This document shows positions 62,219 to 64,000 of a stretch of DNA of 64,000 nt, piece after piece (position 1 is the stretch's first letter; each line of letters begins with the position of its first letter). Source of the DNA: CAYUYV01 sp050331455 (GTDB lineage Bacteria > Pseudomonadota > Alphaproteobacteria > JAJFIK01); contig JBHJGV010000027.1 of assembly GCA_050331455.1 (NCBI GenBank), positions 1 through 64,000 of the forward strand, written 5' to 3'. The notes beneath the pieces are model-generated. The model saw only the letters and a list, made by a program, of their open reading frames with translations, had not been told where the DNA came from and searched no databases. The translations under genes and the position numbers were made by a program.

Positions 62219-63508
62219 GTGACTGGACAGCCCCGTTTTTTGCCGCGCCACCTCGTCACCGAACTGCAGGAGGCGCTTGCCACGGCCCGCGTCGTCAATC
62301 TGATCGGGCCACGCCAGACAGGAAAGACGACCCTGGTGCGCGACCTCTTCAGCGGCGGCAAATACATCACCCTGGACGATCAGACGACGCTGGACGCCAT
62401 CGAGGCCGATCCAGATGCCCACCTTGCCAACCTGACAGCGGATCTGAACGGGCACCCCCTGATCATCGACGAAGCCCAGCGCTCCAAGAGCCTGGCCCTC
62501 GCCATCAAGGCCAGGGTGGATGCTCATCCGCGAAAGGGTCAGTTCGTTCTGACGGGATCCTCGAACGTCTTCACGACCGCAGATGTGACGGACTCCCTCG
62601 CCGGGCGGATGCAGACGATCAAACTGTGGCCCCTGACCACTGCGGAAGCCAAAAGACGCCCTTTATCCCGGCTTCTCGATTGGGCAATCGATCCGGAGCC
62701 CGCCCTTGAGACCCTTGGCGACCCGGAACCGCTGGAGCGGGCGGACTATATCGACCTGTTCCTCGCTGGCGGATTTCCCGAAACCCGCGACCTGCCACAT
62801 CGGGCCCGCCAGCGGCTTTACCGCGATTATATGGACGCCGTCGTGGATCGGGACGTCGCAGACGTCCTGAAAATCCGCAAGACCGACAAACTGCGCATCC
62901 TGATCGATCAGATGGCCGTACGAACCGGCGCGGAGGTCAATGTGTCCGAGCTGTCGGGTTTGCTGGGTATCAAGCGGGAAACGGTCGATCAGTATCTTGA
63001 CGTTCTGATGCGCCTGTCTCTGATCATCAAACTGAGCGCCTGGACCTCCGGAGAAAGTCGGCGGGACATCAAGAACGCCAAGTTTCACATGGTGGATACG
63101 GGCATCACCTGCGCCCTGCGCCGTATGAACACGGCGACCTTCGATGTGGACAATGATCCGGCGGCGCTGGGCGGTCTGGTGGAGAGTTTTGTCTTCAATG
63201 AGATCCTACGCATGCTGCCGTTTCAGGACACGGACATGCGACTTTATCACTGGCGCAGTGCGGACCGCCGGGAGATCGACATTCTGGTAGAAGCGGGACG
63301 GCATTTGGTCTGCATCGAGGTGAAGGCCTCGACCATGGTCCGCAAATCCGACTTCAAGCACCTGGACTGGTTCGCCAAGACCGGTCCCGGCAAAGGCGCT
63401 CGCTTCACCGGGATCGTCTTCTATCTTGGTCTCCAGAAAGCCCGCTTCGGACCGGGCCTGTTCGCCCTGCCCGTCAGCATGCTGTGGTCGAATGGCGACA
63501 CGGCCTGA
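62219..63508 (+). CDS. AAA ATPase with DUF4143 domain
   Basis: 429 residues from GTG at 62219 (CGGAG nine bases upstream); an ATG at 62159 lies inside the last repeat and would add 20 residues. The AAA_14 domain has Walker A GPRQTGKTT near residue 30, Walker B PLIIDEAQRS, and sensor-1 FVLTGSSN. The C-terminal DUF4143 part ends with the nuclease-like REIDILVEAGRHLVCIEVKAS. Such ATPases are common and poorly understood, sometimes near mobile elements and defence genes. The repeat array runs up to its start, so the array may control it. Confidence 0.88.
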   Translation: MTGQPRFLPRHLVTELQEALATARVVNLIGPRQTGKTTLVRDLFSGGKYITLDDQTTLDAIEADPDAHLANLTADLNGHPLIIDEAQRSKSLALAIKARVDAHPRKGQFVLTGSSNVFTTADVTDSLAGRMQTIKLWPLTTAEAKRRPLSRLLDWAIDPEPALETLGDPEPLERADYIDLFLAGGFPETRDLPHRARQRLYRDYMDAVVDRDVADVLKIRKTDKLRILIDQMAVRTGAEVNVSELSGLLGIKRETVDQYLDVLMRLSLIIKLSAWTSGESRRDIKNAKFHMVDTGITCALRRMNTATFDVDNDPAALGGLVESFVFNEILRMLPFQDTDMRLYHWRSADRREIDILVEAGRHLVCIEVKASTMVRKSDFKHLDWFAKTGPGKGARFTGIVFYLGLQKARFGPGLFALPVSMLWSNGDTA

Positions 63509-63511
63509 GCC

Positions 63512-64000
63512 TCATTCCCCAACCGCCGCGGCTTCGACCGCCTCCATCACCCGCAGGAGATTGCCGCCCCAAATCTTGGCAACGTCTTCGGCCGAAAAAC
63601 CGCGCTTGAGCAACTCGGCCGTTACAGCCTGGGTTTCGGAGGCATCATTCCACCCCGTGATGCCGCCACCCCCCTGGAAGTCGGACGCAATACCCACGTG
63701 ATCCACGCCGATCAGCTTGGCCGCATAGTCAATGTGATCGACCAGGTCACTGACGTCGCCGCCGGGATATTTCGCATCGATTTCGGCGAGGCGGGTACGG
63801 AACGTCGCAAGGGTCTCCGGGGTCGCGGTCGAGAAATCCGCAGACGTTTCAAGTCCAAGGTCCTTGCGCAAACCGGTGATAGCCGCCTGCTTTTCATCCG
63901 TCGGCTTCTTGATGAAAAAATCGAGCGCCACGATCTGGACGACGCCGCCATTGGCTTTCAGGGCCAGAAGTTCCTCATCGGACAGATTACGCGGATGGTT
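63512..64000 (-). CDS. Membrane dipeptidase (peptidase M19), C-terminal part, cut by window edge
   Basis: 163 residues run off the right edge in frame. The segment NLSDEELLALKANGGVVQIVAL at the left of the translated part and DHIDYAAKLIGVDHVGIASDFQGGGG with IWGGNLLRVMEAVE near the end are hallmarks of M19 dipeptidases, where His and Asp residues bind zinc. These enzymes cleave dipeptides, including D-amino-acid-containing ones. It converges with the AAA ATPase gene, with 3 bases between. The start is not in the window. Confidence 0.9.
   Translation of the reverse strand, partial: NHPRNLSDEELLALKANGGVVQIVALDFFIKKPTDEKQAAITGLRKDLGLETSADFSTATPETLATFRTRLAEIDAKYPGGDVSDLVDHIDYAAKLIGVDHVGIASDFQGGGGITGWNDASETQAVTAELLKRGFSAEDVAKIWGGNLLRVMEAVEAAAVGE

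Overview
The window is high-GC, densely coded DNA from what looks like an alphaproteobacterium. Supporting signs are a full CtrA-type box (TTAA-N7-TTAA) before a chemotaxis-domain gene, a GcrA-type cell-cycle regulator, a small XRE regulator of the type common in this class, a CIO-type cytochrome bd pair with its DUF2474 partner, and a housekeeping block of guaA, rsmB-like, rlmE and ppx/gppA genes. The genus cannot be named from sequence alone. No rRNA, tRNA or CRISPR was recognised.

Layout: 1-2.5 kb is accessory (end of an IS1380-type transposase, a 98-bp element with perfect 18-bp inverted ends, a secreted S41-like protein, an orphan HipB-like regulator). 2.7-8.8 kb is a minus-strand housekeeping block. 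9.3-15.1 kb holds two small regulatory or signalling proteins and an RND adaptor/pump pair. 15.2-19.5 kb carries an internally shortened TrpF-like protein, a tRNA-dependent cyclodipeptide synthase, a sodium:solute symporter with a small membrane partner, and a DMT exporter: a candidate small natural-product make-and-move cluster. 19.5-24.2 kb holds a carotenoid oxygenase, a thioesterase, a Zur-type regulator, a membrane-anchored unknown protein and cysE. 24.1-29.9 kb is a complete, translationally coupled tripartite RND efflux operon. 30.3-34.9 kb is the C-P lyase core phnGHIJKL with no phnM, phnN or transporter.

34.9-43.2 kb is a head-only phage module (terminase, podovirus-type portal, Bbp19-like protein, scaffold, coat and small proteins), followed where tail genes would be expected by a methyltransferase and a sugar/nucleotide-binding-like protein. 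It abuts phnL with almost no gap. Next to it, 43.3-46.8 kb, lie a serine hydrolase, a DUF6456-like protein, a GcrA-like regulator and a phage-type protein. 46.8-53.2 kb has a second sodium:solute symporter with a membrane partner, cydAB with DUF2474, a persulfide-sensor-like ArsR repressor and a GST. 53.4-55.4 kb is an ImmA/IrrE plus DUF4411 pair whose next reading frame starts like a type I restriction HsdR subunit and then loses similarity, so this looks like the relic of a restriction locus. 56-64 kb holds an acyltransferase, an ABC exporter, a CoA-transferase/HMG-CoA-lyase pair, a run of 13 direct repeats phased at 23 bp, an AAA/DUF4143 ATPase and the edge of an M19 dipeptidase.

The strongest candidates for something undescribed are the 23-bp phased repeat clusters (about 61.6-62.2 kb), the head-only capsid module with its own GcrA, and the cyclodipeptide synthase-symporter cluster.
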